DNA of 7,441 bases from an uncultured Hyphomicrobiales bacterium (GTDB lineage Bacteria; Pseudomonadota; Alphaproteobacteria; Rhizobiales; Beijerinckiaceae): the NCBI GenBank assembly GCA_903916165.1, contig CAIWVR010000246.1, positions 1-7,441 of the forward strand. The letters are read 5' to 3'. The translations under genes and the position numbers were made by a program. This document shows positions 1 through 5,426 of this stretch, piece by piece (the first letter of the stretch is position 1; the number at the start of each line of letters is the position of its first letter). The notes under the pieces were generated by a model that worked only from the letters and a program-made list of their open reading frames with translations, was not told the origin of the DNA and did no database searches.

Positions 1-30
1 CGTCGTCGCACATTGAGCGACAGGGGTTGA
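1..30 (+). CDS. possible 3' end of an upstream gene
   Basis: Reading from base 1, nine codons (RRRTLSDRG) end in TGA at 28-30, four bases before a strong terminator hairpin. A gene ending just upstream of an intrinsic terminator is the expected arrangement, which is why this frame is preferred over the frame stopping at 16. There is too little sequence to name a product, and the true stop could lie in another frame or before the window. Confidence 0.3.
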   Translation, partial: RRRTLSDRG

Positions 31-34
31 AAGA

Positions 35-66
35 AAAAGCCGCGGTCAGCGATGGCCGCGGCTTTT
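35..66 (+). terminator. intrinsic terminator hairpin
   Basis: The arms at 35-47 and 54-66 pair over 13 bp, with one G-T wobble near the loop, around the 6-base loop AGCGAT. The outer stem is four A-T pairs on a GC core (GCCGCGG), so an A-run precedes it and TTTT closes it. This is a typical intrinsic terminator, and its symmetry means it could work in both directions. It probably ends transcription of the gene upstream of the window. Confidence 0.8.
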
Positions 67-588
67 GTTGTCATGGCGAGCGCCGCGCCGCCATCCAGTC
101 ATTAGCCTTTGCGGTAATTTAGAAAAAGATATCATTTTTTTTCTCCTCGGTCATTGCATCAACCAATCTGCGGCGGTCGCTTTATTCCCGCCTATAAAGC
201 GACCGCTCTTCGTCACCTCCGCAGCCGAAGCCACATTGGACGAATGAAGTGGATGCCGGATTTGAGACCACTTATTAAGGTGTAGCGCACCCCGCTCTGT
301 CGCAACCGATGGAGCAATGACATGACTTGACTGCGGCGTGGTCATGGCGGAACCAAAATTGCGCTCATTCGCAGCCTCGGCTTCAGCCCCCTCAAACAAA
401 GATGCGGCAAAAATCATTTAAAACCAGGCGAAAAATGGCAGGCTGGCTCAAAGCCTTGCTCGCGCAAATCCTCAACCCGGAAAGTTGTTAATCTGGACTC
501 GTTGCCCGCATGCTGGTGTCACGACGAGCATTGACGGCGCTGACCCGCCGTGCGATTCGGAGGCATGGTCTGCCACAGGTGGCGGAGC
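67..588. other. long non-coding stretch upstream of tRNA-Val
   Basis: About 520 bases without a convincing gene. The open frames here (for example 65-247 plus and 151-417 minus) have no ribosome binding site, no recognisable domain and unconvincing composition. The stretch is locally less GC-rich than the genes to the right, including a T-run near 134-142. Its main structure is the hairpin at 173-206. The tRNA promoter should lie in the last 100 bases or so, but I cannot place its boxes with confidence. Confidence 0.6.
173..206. repeat. perfect 13-bp inverted repeat (hairpin)
   Basis: GCGGTCGCTTTAT at 173-185 is exactly complementary to ATAAAGCGACCGC at 194-206, with an 8-base loop (TCCCGCCT). 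A G-T wobble can extend it to 172/207. No T-tract follows on either strand, so it is not a standard intrinsic terminator. It could be an RNA structure, a protein-binding palindrome or one copy of a dispersed palindromic repeat; the window contains only this copy. Confidence 0.65.
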
Positions 589-664
589 GGGCGGTTAGCT
601 CAGTTGGTAGAGCGTCTCCTTTACACGGAGAGGGTCGGCGGTTCGAGCCCGTCACCGCCCACCA
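589..664 (+). tRNA. tRNA-Val (anticodon TAC)
   Basis: A full 76-nt cloverleaf. The acceptor stem GGGCGGT (589-595) pairs with ACCGCCC (654-660). The D-arm carries AGCTCAGTTGGTAGAGC. The anticodon stem TCTCC/GGAGA (615-619/627-631) holds the loop TTTACAC, placing TAC at 622-624, which reads GUA and other valine codons. The T-stem 637-641/649-653 holds the loop TTCGAGC. The discriminator A661 and CCA at 662-664 are encoded. A run of seven Ts follows at 668-674 and may help end transcription. The 3' end of a tRNA gene is a common integration site, which matters given the decayed sequence just downstream. Confidence 0.97.
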
Positions 665-835
665 GTAATTTTTTTGGCCTTTGATTTTATTGGTAAATCT
701 CGTCAGGTGCGGGGTTGGTATTTTTTGCTGCGGGCAAGGACCTGCCGGGTTTTTTGCGCCCGCTTCAAGGATCGTGTTCTTGTCGATGGAGGGATGGCCC
801 AAGCTGCGTTCCGCGAAGGGCGTGTCCTTTGCCCG

Positions 836-943
836 CTACAGATCGCGGAAATGTCCCTGGCCCTCCTTGGTGAGAATGTTCTCGGAGGAGCGTGCCGAAG
901 TGCCGGTACAGAGAAACCGCACAGTGAAGACAATGTCAGACAT
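836..943 (-). pseudogene. arsC: truncated arsenate reductase (ArsC, LMW-phosphatase type) remnant
   Basis: On the minus strand an ATG at 943-941 overlaps the 3' end of arsR by 8 bp and opens 35 codons ending in TAG at 838-836. The product starts MSDIVFTVRFLCTGTSARS and continues through an ILTKEGQGHFR-like stretch. This matches the N-terminus of thioredoxin-coupled, low-molecular-weight-phosphatase-type arsenate reductases: a hydrophobic strand, the P-loop CxGxxxRS with its nucleophilic Cys12, then a helix and a GQGRFRAYSAG-like strand. The usual P-loop Asn is Thr here, the helix after ARS looks about three residues short, and the stop falls where SAGS would follow. The family is usually about 140-175 residues, so most of the enzyme is missing. 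No frame between 665 and 835 recovers the remainder. The arsR-arsC order with overlapping ends is typical of ars operons. I infer a relic, not a functional reductase. Confidence 0.65.
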
Positions 944-1292
944 CGCTTGTGCTTCTCGTTGGGCAGCAGGGCGTGAGATCCTCGATCAGCGGTTGGCACA
1001 GGTCCGTGCGGCCGCCGCAACAATCTTTCAGGAGAAACGCGATCACGTCGCGCATCCCCGTGAGGTCGGCGCGATAGATGATCGAGCGGCTTTTGCGTTC
1101 GCCGTTGATGAGGCCCGCGCGCGACAAAATGGCGAGATGGGCCGACATTGTGTTCTGGGGCACGTCGATCAGGCGCGCGAGTTCACCGGCAGAAACGCCA
1201 GCCGGTTCACGGCTCACCAGCAGCTTGAATGTGTCGAGCCGGGTGGGCTGCGCCAGCGCGGCCAGTGCGGCAATTGTGCGATTTTTATCCAT
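936..1292 (-). CDS. arsR: ArsR/SmtB-family metalloid-responsive repressor
   Basis: A 118-residue winged-helix repressor that would bind operator DNA and release it on binding As(III) or a similar thiophilic ion. The N-terminal helix (about 5-27, LAALAQPTRLDTFKLL) and the HTH (about 33-62, ELARLIDVPQNTMSAHLAIL) are classic for the family, followed by the wing (65-75). The CVC metal box of E. coli-type ArsR is absent. Instead there are cysteines at 91, 92 and 99 plus a pair at 109-110, resembling the C-terminal Cys-Cys-x(n)-Cys sensor of Acidithiobacillus-type ArsR. The start chosen is ATG at 1292-1290 (MDKNRT); the GTG at 1325 would add 11 residues encoded across the palindrome and has no better ribosome binding site. 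Its 3' end overlaps the arsC remnant. It is probably autoregulated through the inverted repeat over its start. Another thiophilic metal as ligand is possible. Confidence 0.88.
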   Translation of the reverse strand: MDKNRTIAALAALAQPTRLDTFKLLVSREPAGVSAGELARLIDVPQNTMSAHLAILSRAGLINGERKSRSIIYRADLTGMRDVIAFLLKDCCGGRTDLCQPLIEDLTPCCPTRSTSDV

Positions 1293-1316
1293 ATATCCAA
1301 AATAAAGGATATATTG
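1289..1316 (-). promoter_or_regulatory. candidate ArsR operator (inverted repeat)
   Basis: ATATATCC (1291-1298) and GGATATAT (1307-1314) form a perfect 8-bp inverted repeat around an 8-base A/T spacer. It extends to 10-bp arms with one mismatch. It is strongly AT-rich in a GC-rich region and overlaps the chosen arsR start codon (1290-1292). ArsR-family dimers bind such imperfect palindromes at their own promoters, so autoregulation is the natural reading. I could not place clear -35 and -10 boxes. Confidence 0.6.
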
Positions 1317-1431
1317 CGTGAGCACAAGCGTGGGGAGGTGTCTTTTTCAAAGGTCTCACACCGTCGTCTCGGGGCTGGCGCTGCGTGACCTGCCGAGGCC
1401 TGGCAGGCGTGCAGAACGCCGCCCGCGCCCG

Positions 1432-1704
1432 TCACGCGTGGCGGTGCTTGTCCTCAAAGATGAATTCGGCATCCGTGCGCCCAAACAGGATGTCGCTCGC
1501 AAGGTCGTTGTCTCGCGGCACCCATGTGGGGTGTGCGGGCGTGTGCGCGAGCACAGCTGCCAGCAATCGTTCGACGCGCGCGACAGCCTCGATGCGGGCC
1601 TGTTTATGCACCAGCGCGTCGCGAGGGCCGACCTCGCTGACGATCATGTCTGTCAGGATTGACAGGCTGTCATCAAATTCCATGGCCCGTCTTGCAACTG
1701 ACAT
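1432..1704 (-). CDS. hypothetical protein, 90 residues
   Basis: I do not recognise a family. The ATG at 1704-1702 is preceded by a strong ribosome binding site, GGAGG on the minus strand at 1715-1711, with 6-base spacing; this is the main reason to accept the gene. The product (start MSVARRAMEFDDSL) has no signal peptide or membrane segment and looks like a small soluble protein. Its middle (about 30-55, VHKQARIEAVARVERLLAAVL) should be helical, and its end is acidic then basic (FEDKHRHA). It is encoded on the same strand as arsR, ending 139 bases before the arsR start, so co-transcription is possible. Its role is unknown and no arsenic link is visible in the sequence itself. Confidence 0.6.
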   Translation of the reverse strand: MSVARRAMEFDDSLSILTDMIVSEVGPRDALVHKQARIEAVARVERLLAAVLAHTPAHPTWVPRDNDLASDILFGRTDAEFIFEDKHRHA

Positions 1705-1745
1705 GAGGAACCTCCAGCGCGGCGGTGCGAATCACCATGATTAAT

Positions 1746-1759
1746 AATCTCTTAAGATT
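1746..1759. promoter_or_regulatory. small AT-rich inverted repeat in a divergent promoter region
   Basis: AATCT (1746-1750) and AGATT (1755-1759) are inverted around CTTA. The site lies in an AT-rich patch about 40 bases upstream of the 90-residue protein gene (minus) and well upstream of the PhoH gene (plus). It is in a plausible place for a promoter or operator of the minus-strand gene, but the arms are short and may be chance. Confidence 0.25.
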
Positions 1760-1990
1760 GTGACGGAAAAGCAACGGCGCAAGGGTGCCGCAAGGGCTGT
1801 ATTGAATTCGTCACGAGAATCGCGCCTCATCATGACATCTCTCGCGTCTGCCTTGCGGGCCTCATGATGGATCGTTCGACCTTTCGAATTTTCTCCGACG
1901 TGCGCCCCGCAGCGAGCTTTCCCAGTTTTGTCGAATCGCAAGATCCTGGTGGATGGTCCACCCGGGTCGCGAAGCATGGGGTCTGCGTGC

Positions 1991-2743
1991 ATGGCCAAAA
2001 GCATGTTGAAGAGCAAGCGGCGTCATCGTGATTTCGGGGACGCGACGGTCATCCATTTAACCAAGAAACCGAAGTTTCGACCGGAGCGAAACCCGCCCCC
2101 GATCCGGCCGATGAATGCGCGGCAGGCCGAATATCTCGGGCACCTGCGCTCGGCCGAGCAGGTTTTTGTGCTTGGGCCAGCCGGCACTGGCAAGACCTAT
2201 CTGGCGGCGACCTATGCCGCCGACCTGTTCCGCTCCGGCGTGGTGACGCGCATCATCCTGACACGTCCCAATGTGCCCTGCGGGCGTTCGCTCGGCTTCT
2301 TCCCCGGGACGCTCGAACAGAAATTCGCGCCCTGGGCCGTGCCGGTCACGGACGCCATGCGCGAGCGCCTCGGTGCGGCGGTGTTTGATCTCGCCGTGAA
2401 GAATGGCGACATCGAGGTAGCCCCGTTCGAGGTTATGCGCGGACGCTCCTGGAAGGATTGTTTCGTATTGCTCGACGAGGCGCAGAATGCGACGCCGCAG
2501 GAAATGAAAATGTTCCTGACGCGGATCGGCGAGAATTGCGTGACCGTCGTCAATGGCGACGTTGCGCAATGCGATCTCGACCGCACGTCGGGCCTGCGCA
2601 CGGCCATCGACATGGTCCGCGCGCAGGGACTGCCGGTGCCGATCGTCGAGTTCACGGTGGATGATGTGGTGCGCTCGGGTGCCTGCGCCATGTGGGTCCG
2701 CGCCTTTGCGGAACATGAGGCCGTGCGCATGGCGGCGGAATGA
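1991..2743 (+). CDS. phoH: PhoH-family P-loop ATPase
   Basis: A cytoplasmic nucleotide-binding protein of the PhoH family (single PhoH domain), 250 residues from the chosen ATG. Walker A GPAGTGKT is at about 62-69, the conserved TRPxV...GRSLGFFPGTLEQK block at 91-111, Walker B FVLLDEAQN at 158-166, and the GDxxQxDL motif at 189-196. All ATPase signatures are intact. There is no KH or PIN extension, and the LGFFPGTLEQK form resembles the short phage/rhizobial subtype. The basic N-terminus (KSKRRHR) is typical. The frame is open from a TTG at 1928, with ATGs at 1976, 1991 and 2003; 1991 is chosen because GGGGT lies about 9 bases upstream and the product then starts like its relatives, but the start is uncertain. 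The first member, E. coli PhoH, is phosphate-starvation induced; other members are linked to RNA metabolism, and the substrate here is unknown. Being next to btaAB fits a phosphate-stress theme, but no Pho box is seen upstream of this gene. Confidence 0.9.
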   Translation: MAKSMLKSKRRHRDFGDATVIHLTKKPKFRPERNPPPIRPMNARQAEYLGHLRSAEQVFVLGPAGTGKTYLAATYAADLFRSGVVTRIILTRPNVPCGRSLGFFPGTLEQKFAPWAVPVTDAMRERLGAAVFDLAVKNGDIEVAPFEVMRGRSWKDCFVLLDEAQNATPQEMKMFLTRIGENCVTVVNGDVAQCDLDRTSGLRTAIDMVRAQGLPVPIVEFTVDDVVRSGACAMWVRAFAEHEAVRMAAE

Positions 2744-2772
2744 TCCGTCGCCCCTGATGGCGGTCGCTTGAA

Positions 2773-2810
2773 GGAAAGGTCGCAGCCGACGGGCCGATTG
2801 CGACCTTTCC
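2773..2810 (+). terminator. strong hairpin, probable terminator after phoH
   Basis: GGAAAGGTCGCA (2773-2784) and TGCGACCTTTCC (2799-2810) pair perfectly over 12 bp around a 14-base GC-rich loop. It starts 30 bases after the PhoH stop codon and ends before the candidate Pho box, so it probably separates phoH transcription from btaAB. There is no T-tract after the stem, so termination may be partial or Rho-assisted. Confidence 0.6.
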
Positions 2811-2832
2811 GGTGCATGGCATGTGCCTCTTT

Positions 2833-2872
2833 ATGACAGCGCGACCGTTTCCGACATGTGACTGTCATCCGG
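2833..2872 (+). promoter_or_regulatory. candidate Pho box upstream of btaA
   Basis: PhoB sites are 7-base direct repeats (CTGTCAT) with 4-base spacers. Here CCGACAT (2851-2857), GTGA, then CTGTCAT (2862-2868) gives one perfect and one 5-of-7 repeat in the right 11-base phase. A third perfect copy lies inverted at 2833-2839 (ATGACAG). The site ends about 35 bases before the btaA start, consistent with overlap of a -35 region. btaA is known to be PhoB-dependent in Sinorhizobium meliloti. Assigning this as the binding site is inference. Confidence 0.5.
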
Positions 2873-2906
2873 CGATGTTACCCGCCTCTCAACCGAGGAG
2901 ACGCTG

Positions 2907-4157
2907 GTGGATTCGTCAGGTATCGAGACTCGCGCCTCGCATGCGCAACTGGCTGCTGCGGTCCATCGCAACAGCGCCCTTTCGTCCGAGGGCGCGCTGG
3001 AGCGGCTGTTCACATTCCTCTTCAGTGGCCTGGTCTATCCGCAGATCTGGGAAGATCCGGTCGTCGACATGGACGCGCTCTGCATCCGCAAGACCGACCA
3101 TGTGGTCGCCATTGCCTCGGGCGGCTGCAATATTGCGAGCTATCTCCTCGCCCAGCCGGAGAAAATCACGGCGGTCGATCTCAACGCCGCCCATGTTGCG
3201 CTGAACCGCTTGAAGCTGACGGCGGCGATGCGCCTGCCTGACCACAAGACGTTCCGGCGCTTCTTTGCCAATGCCAGCGACAAGGCAAATGTCGCCGCCT
3301 ATGACCAACATCTGGTGCCACATCTCGACGCCGCGACGCGCCATTATTGGGAGGCGCGCGAATGGTCTGGCCGCCGTCGCATCACCCGTTTTGCGCGCGG
3401 CTTCTACCGTTTCGGCCTGCTCGGCATTTTTATTGGTGCCGTGCATCTCGTCGCGCGCCTGCACGGGCGTGACCTGGGCGCCATGCTGGCTGCCCGCACG
3501 CAGGACGAACAGCGCGCGATTTACGAACGCGAAGTCCTGCCGCTGTTTTCCAAGCCGCTGGTGCGCTTCCTCGCCGGGCAGCCGGCCTCGCTCTACGGGC
3601 TGGGTATTCCACCCGCCCAATATCGCGCGCTCGCTGCCGACCATCCGGACGGCATGATCGGCGCTCTGCGCGCCCGCGTCGAGAAACTCGCCTGCGGCTT
3701 TCCGATGACAGAAAATTATTTCGCCTGGCAGGCCTTTGGTCGCGCCTATGGCGACAGCCTCACGGCACCGACGCCGCCCTATCTGGAGCGTGGGAATTTT
3801 TTGACCCTGCGCGCCCAGGCCAGCAAGGCCGATGTCCGGCTGATTTCCATGACCGATTACCTTGCGGAGCAACCGGCCTCCAGCGCCGATTGTTTCGTGC
3901 TGCTGGATGCGCAGGACTGGATGGACGATGCCACGCTGAACGCACTATGGACCCAGATCACACGCACGGCGCGGCCCGGTGCGCGTGTCATCTTCCGCAC
4001 GGCTGCGGACGAAAAGCTTCTGCCCGGTCGCGTCTGCGATGACATCCTGCGCTTCTGGACACGTGATGATACCCGCTCTGCGGCCTTGCATGCACGTGAC
4101 CGCTCGGCCATCTACGGGGCGTTTCATCTCTATCGCTTTGCCGGAGCCGCAGCATGA
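2907..4157 (+). CDS. btaA: BtaA, SAM:diacylglycerol 3-amino-3-carboxypropyltransferase
   Basis: First enzyme of betaine-lipid synthesis. It moves the 3-amino-3-carboxypropyl group of S-adenosylmethionine onto the free hydroxyl of diacylglycerol, giving diacylglyceryl-homoserine. The product has 416 residues, the usual length for the DUF3419/BtaA family. Signatures in order: LFSGLVYPQIWEDP (about 38-51), a SAM-binding loop IASGGCNIASYL (69-80), VDLNAAHVALNRLK (90-103), a middle segment with a hydrophobic stretch (GLLGIFIGAVHLVARL) that may help contact the membrane, and PMTENYFAWQAFGRAY before a C-terminal methyltransferase-like fold. The start is GTG at 2907 with GAGGAG at 2895-2900, six bases upstream. 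It overlaps btaB by 4 bp (ATGA), so the two are translationally coupled. A candidate Pho box precedes it, suggesting induction under phosphate limitation. Confidence 0.96.
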   Translation: MDSSGIETRASHAQLAAAVHRNSALSSEGALERLFTFLFSGLVYPQIWEDPVVDMDALCIRKTDHVVAIASGGCNIASYLLAQPEKITAVDLNAAHVALNRLKLTAAMRLPDHKTFRRFFANASDKANVAAYDQHLVPHLDAATRHYWEAREWSGRRRITRFARGFYRFGLLGIFIGAVHLVARLHGRDLGAMLAARTQDEQRAIYEREVLPLFSKPLVRFLAGQPASLYGLGIPPAQYRALAADHPDGMIGALRARVEKLACGFPMTENYFAWQAFGRAYGDSLTAPTPPYLERGNFLTLRAQASKADVRLISMTDYLAEQPASSADCFVLLDAQDWMDDATLNALWTQITRTARPGARVIFRTAADEKLLPGRVCDDILRFWTRDDTRSAALHARDRSAIYGAFHLYRFAGAAA

Positions 4158-4807
4158 GTGACACAGCACTCCTGATGGACCGCATCTACGGCTGGCAGAC
4201 GGGCGTCTATGACGTCACGCGTCGGTATTATCTCCTCGGCCGCGACCGGCTGGTCGAGGCGCTGTCGCCTGCGTCGGGCTCGAATGTCCTCGAGATCGGC
4301 TGCGGCACTGGCCGCAATCTCGTCAAGGCGGCCCGCCGCTGGCCGGGCGCGCGGCTCTATGGGCTCGACGTGTCGGAGGTGATGCTCGCCAAGACGCGGC
4401 AAGCGCTCGCGGAGGAGGGGTGCGACCAGGTCGTCCAGGTTGCGCAGGCGGATGCAACGGTCTGCGACGCGTCAGCCTTGTTCGGGGTCGTGTTTCACCG
4501 CGTCTATTTTTCCTACACTCTGTCGATGATTCCCGACTGGACAATCGCGCTGGACAGGGCAGCCTCTGCACTGCCGCCCGGAGGGGCGGTGCTGATCGCC
4601 GATTTCGGCGACCAGAGCGGATTGCCGCACTGGTTTCGCGTCATGCTGCGCCGCTGGCTGGCCCTGTTTCACGTCAAGCCCTGTCCGCAGGCTGAAAGCG
4701 TGCTGCGGACCATTGCCGCGCAACGCGGACTGGCCTGCGACTTCATCCCACTCTACCGCGGCTATGCGTTTCTGGCGGCGCTTCGTCGCGATGCTAAGGG
4801 CGGTTGA
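4154..4807 (+). CDS. btaB: BtaB, diacylglyceryl-homoserine N-methyltransferase
   Basis: Second enzyme of the pathway. It uses SAM to methylate the amino group of diacylglyceryl-homoserine three times, giving diacylglyceryl-N,N,N-trimethylhomoserine (DGTS). It is a 217-residue class I methyltransferase, usual for BtaB. SAM motif I VLEIGCGTGRN is at 45-55, the acidic residue after strand 2 in LYGLDVSE at about 68-75, the aromatic FSYTLSMIPDW segment near 120-130, and the post-motif ALPPGGAVLIADFGDQSG near 140-157. Motif I and DFGDQ are typical of bacterial BtaB and PmtA-like phospholipid methyltransferases. PmtA (phosphatidylethanolamine methylation) is the main alternative, but the ATGA overlap with btaA settles it. 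Its stop lies 15 bases from the convergent gene, with no clear terminator between them. Confidence 0.95.
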   Translation: MSDTALLMDRIYGWQTGVYDVTRRYYLLGRDRLVEALSPASGSNVLEIGCGTGRNLVKAARRWPGARLYGLDVSEVMLAKTRQALAEEGCDQVVQVAQADATVCDASALFGVVFHRVYFSYTLSMIPDWTIALDRAASALPPGGAVLIADFGDQSGLPHWFRVMLRRWLALFHVKPCPQAESVLRTIAAQRGLACDFIPLYRGYAFLAALRRDAKGG

Positions 4808-4822
4808 TCGCGTGACGGCTGC

Positions 4823-5380
4823 TTATCGCGCGGTCTGGCTGGCGAGCTTGCCACTCAGGGTCGCCAGATTTGCAAACATTTCCGGAAGATCCGACTTGAT
4901 CGCGCTGACGACCAGAAACGAGGGTGCCAAAATCTTGGGTTGCACCCGTGCGGAATAGATCACGTTCGTGCTGTTGCCGGCTGGCTTCACGCTCCAGGAC
5001 CCCTCGGACACTTTCATGTCGCCGCTGACCAGACGGTAAGTGAAGCCGCTGGTTGGCGTATAGTCATTGCGCACGATCGTCTTGATGCGCGGCAGCAGGG
5101 GAGGGTTGGCGACATTTTCGCGAATGTCCCAGCGTCCCGCCGGATCCTTCTCGATGATGCGGCAGGATTCCAGATGCGGCACGAATTCGCGCGCGCGCTC
5201 GCAATTGGTGAGCGCTGCCCAGACCTGGCGTGCAGGTGCGGGAAGCACAGCCTCCACGCGGATCAGATAGCTGTCGCCATCCTGCCGGACGTCGATCGTG
5301 GGGGCAGATTGCGCGGCCGCCGCTTGCGAAAGCAGCGCGCAGAGGAATGATGTGAGAATCGTGCGCTGAGCAAAGGACAT
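4823..5380 (-). CDS. secreted SRPBCC (START-like/polyketide cyclase-type) protein
   Basis: A 185-residue protein with a signal peptide: a hydrophobic core TILTSFLCALLSQ, then AAAA-QSA with cleavage likely after residue 22 or 23. The rest is one SRPBCC domain (about 28-185): an early strand pair, then LPAPARQVWAALTNCERAREFVPHLESCRI-type sequence (V-W-x-x-L-T and the F-V-P-H-L loop are family hallmarks), a WDIREN strand and a long C-terminal helix (DLPEMFANLATLSG). The fold makes a cavity for hydrophobic ligands. No catalytic residue or ligand can be named; a periplasmic lipid-binding role is only a guess. The start is ATG at 5380-5378, with weak GAGAAAAG upstream; an in-frame ATG at 5398 would add MRKANR and is also possible. 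It lies 46 bases after the epimerase on the same strand, so they may be co-transcribed, and it converges on btaB. Confidence 0.82.
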   Translation of the reverse strand: MSFAQRTILTSFLCALLSQAAAAQSAPTIDVRQDGDSYLIRVEAVLPAPARQVWAALTNCERAREFVPHLESCRIIEKDPAGRWDIRENVANPPLLPRIKTIVRNDYTPTSGFTYRLVSGDMKVSEGSWSVKPAGNSTNVIYSARVQPKILAPSFLVVSAIKSDLPEMFANLATLSGKLASQTAR

Positions 5381-5405
5381 TCGGTTAGCTTTTCTCATCC
5401 GCGTG

Positions 5406-5415
5406 ACACATGTGT
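5406..5415. repeat. short perfect palindrome ACACATGTGT
   Basis: A 10-bp palindrome in the 46-base gap between the epimerase stop and the SRPBCC start. It could be an operator half-site or chance; its placement just upstream of the SRPBCC start is the only reason to note it. Confidence 0.25.
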
Positions 5416-5426
5416 GATGAGCACAA

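Noticed and set aside
151..417. Minus-strand open frame of 88 codons
   Set aside because: No ribosome binding site precedes its ATG, no family is recognisable, and it reads straight through the 13-bp hairpin, which constrains the codons for non-coding reasons.
488..802. Minus-strand open frame of 104 codons containing AVTGSNRRPSPCKGDALPTEL
   Set aside because: This peptide is the reverse translation of the tRNA-Val gene at 589-664, a well-known false protein in proteobacterial annotation. Its other part runs through the decayed arsC tail.
681..1388. Plus-strand open frame of 235 codons
   Set aside because: It is antisense to arsR and the arsC remnant, both of which have clear family motifs; its own translation has no recognisable domain.
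1650..1673. CTGTCA/TGACAG inverted repeat followed by CTGTCAT, resembling Pho-box heptamers
   Set aside because: It lies inside the coding region of the 90-residue protein and the same-orientation copies are 17 bases apart, not the 11 expected for PhoB repeats.
2057..2716. Minus-strand open frame of 219 codons opposite phoH
   Set aside because: Shadow of the PhoH gene, which carries intact Walker motifs. Long antisense frames are expected in GC-rich DNA.
2916..3872. Minus-strand open frame of 318 codons opposite btaA
   Set aside because: Shadow of btaA. Despite its length it has no recognisable motif or ribosome site, while btaA matches its family over its whole length.
5067..5350. Plus-strand frames opposite the SRPBCC gene
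   Set aside because: Antisense to a gene with a signal peptide and a complete SRPBCC pattern; no independent coding evidence.
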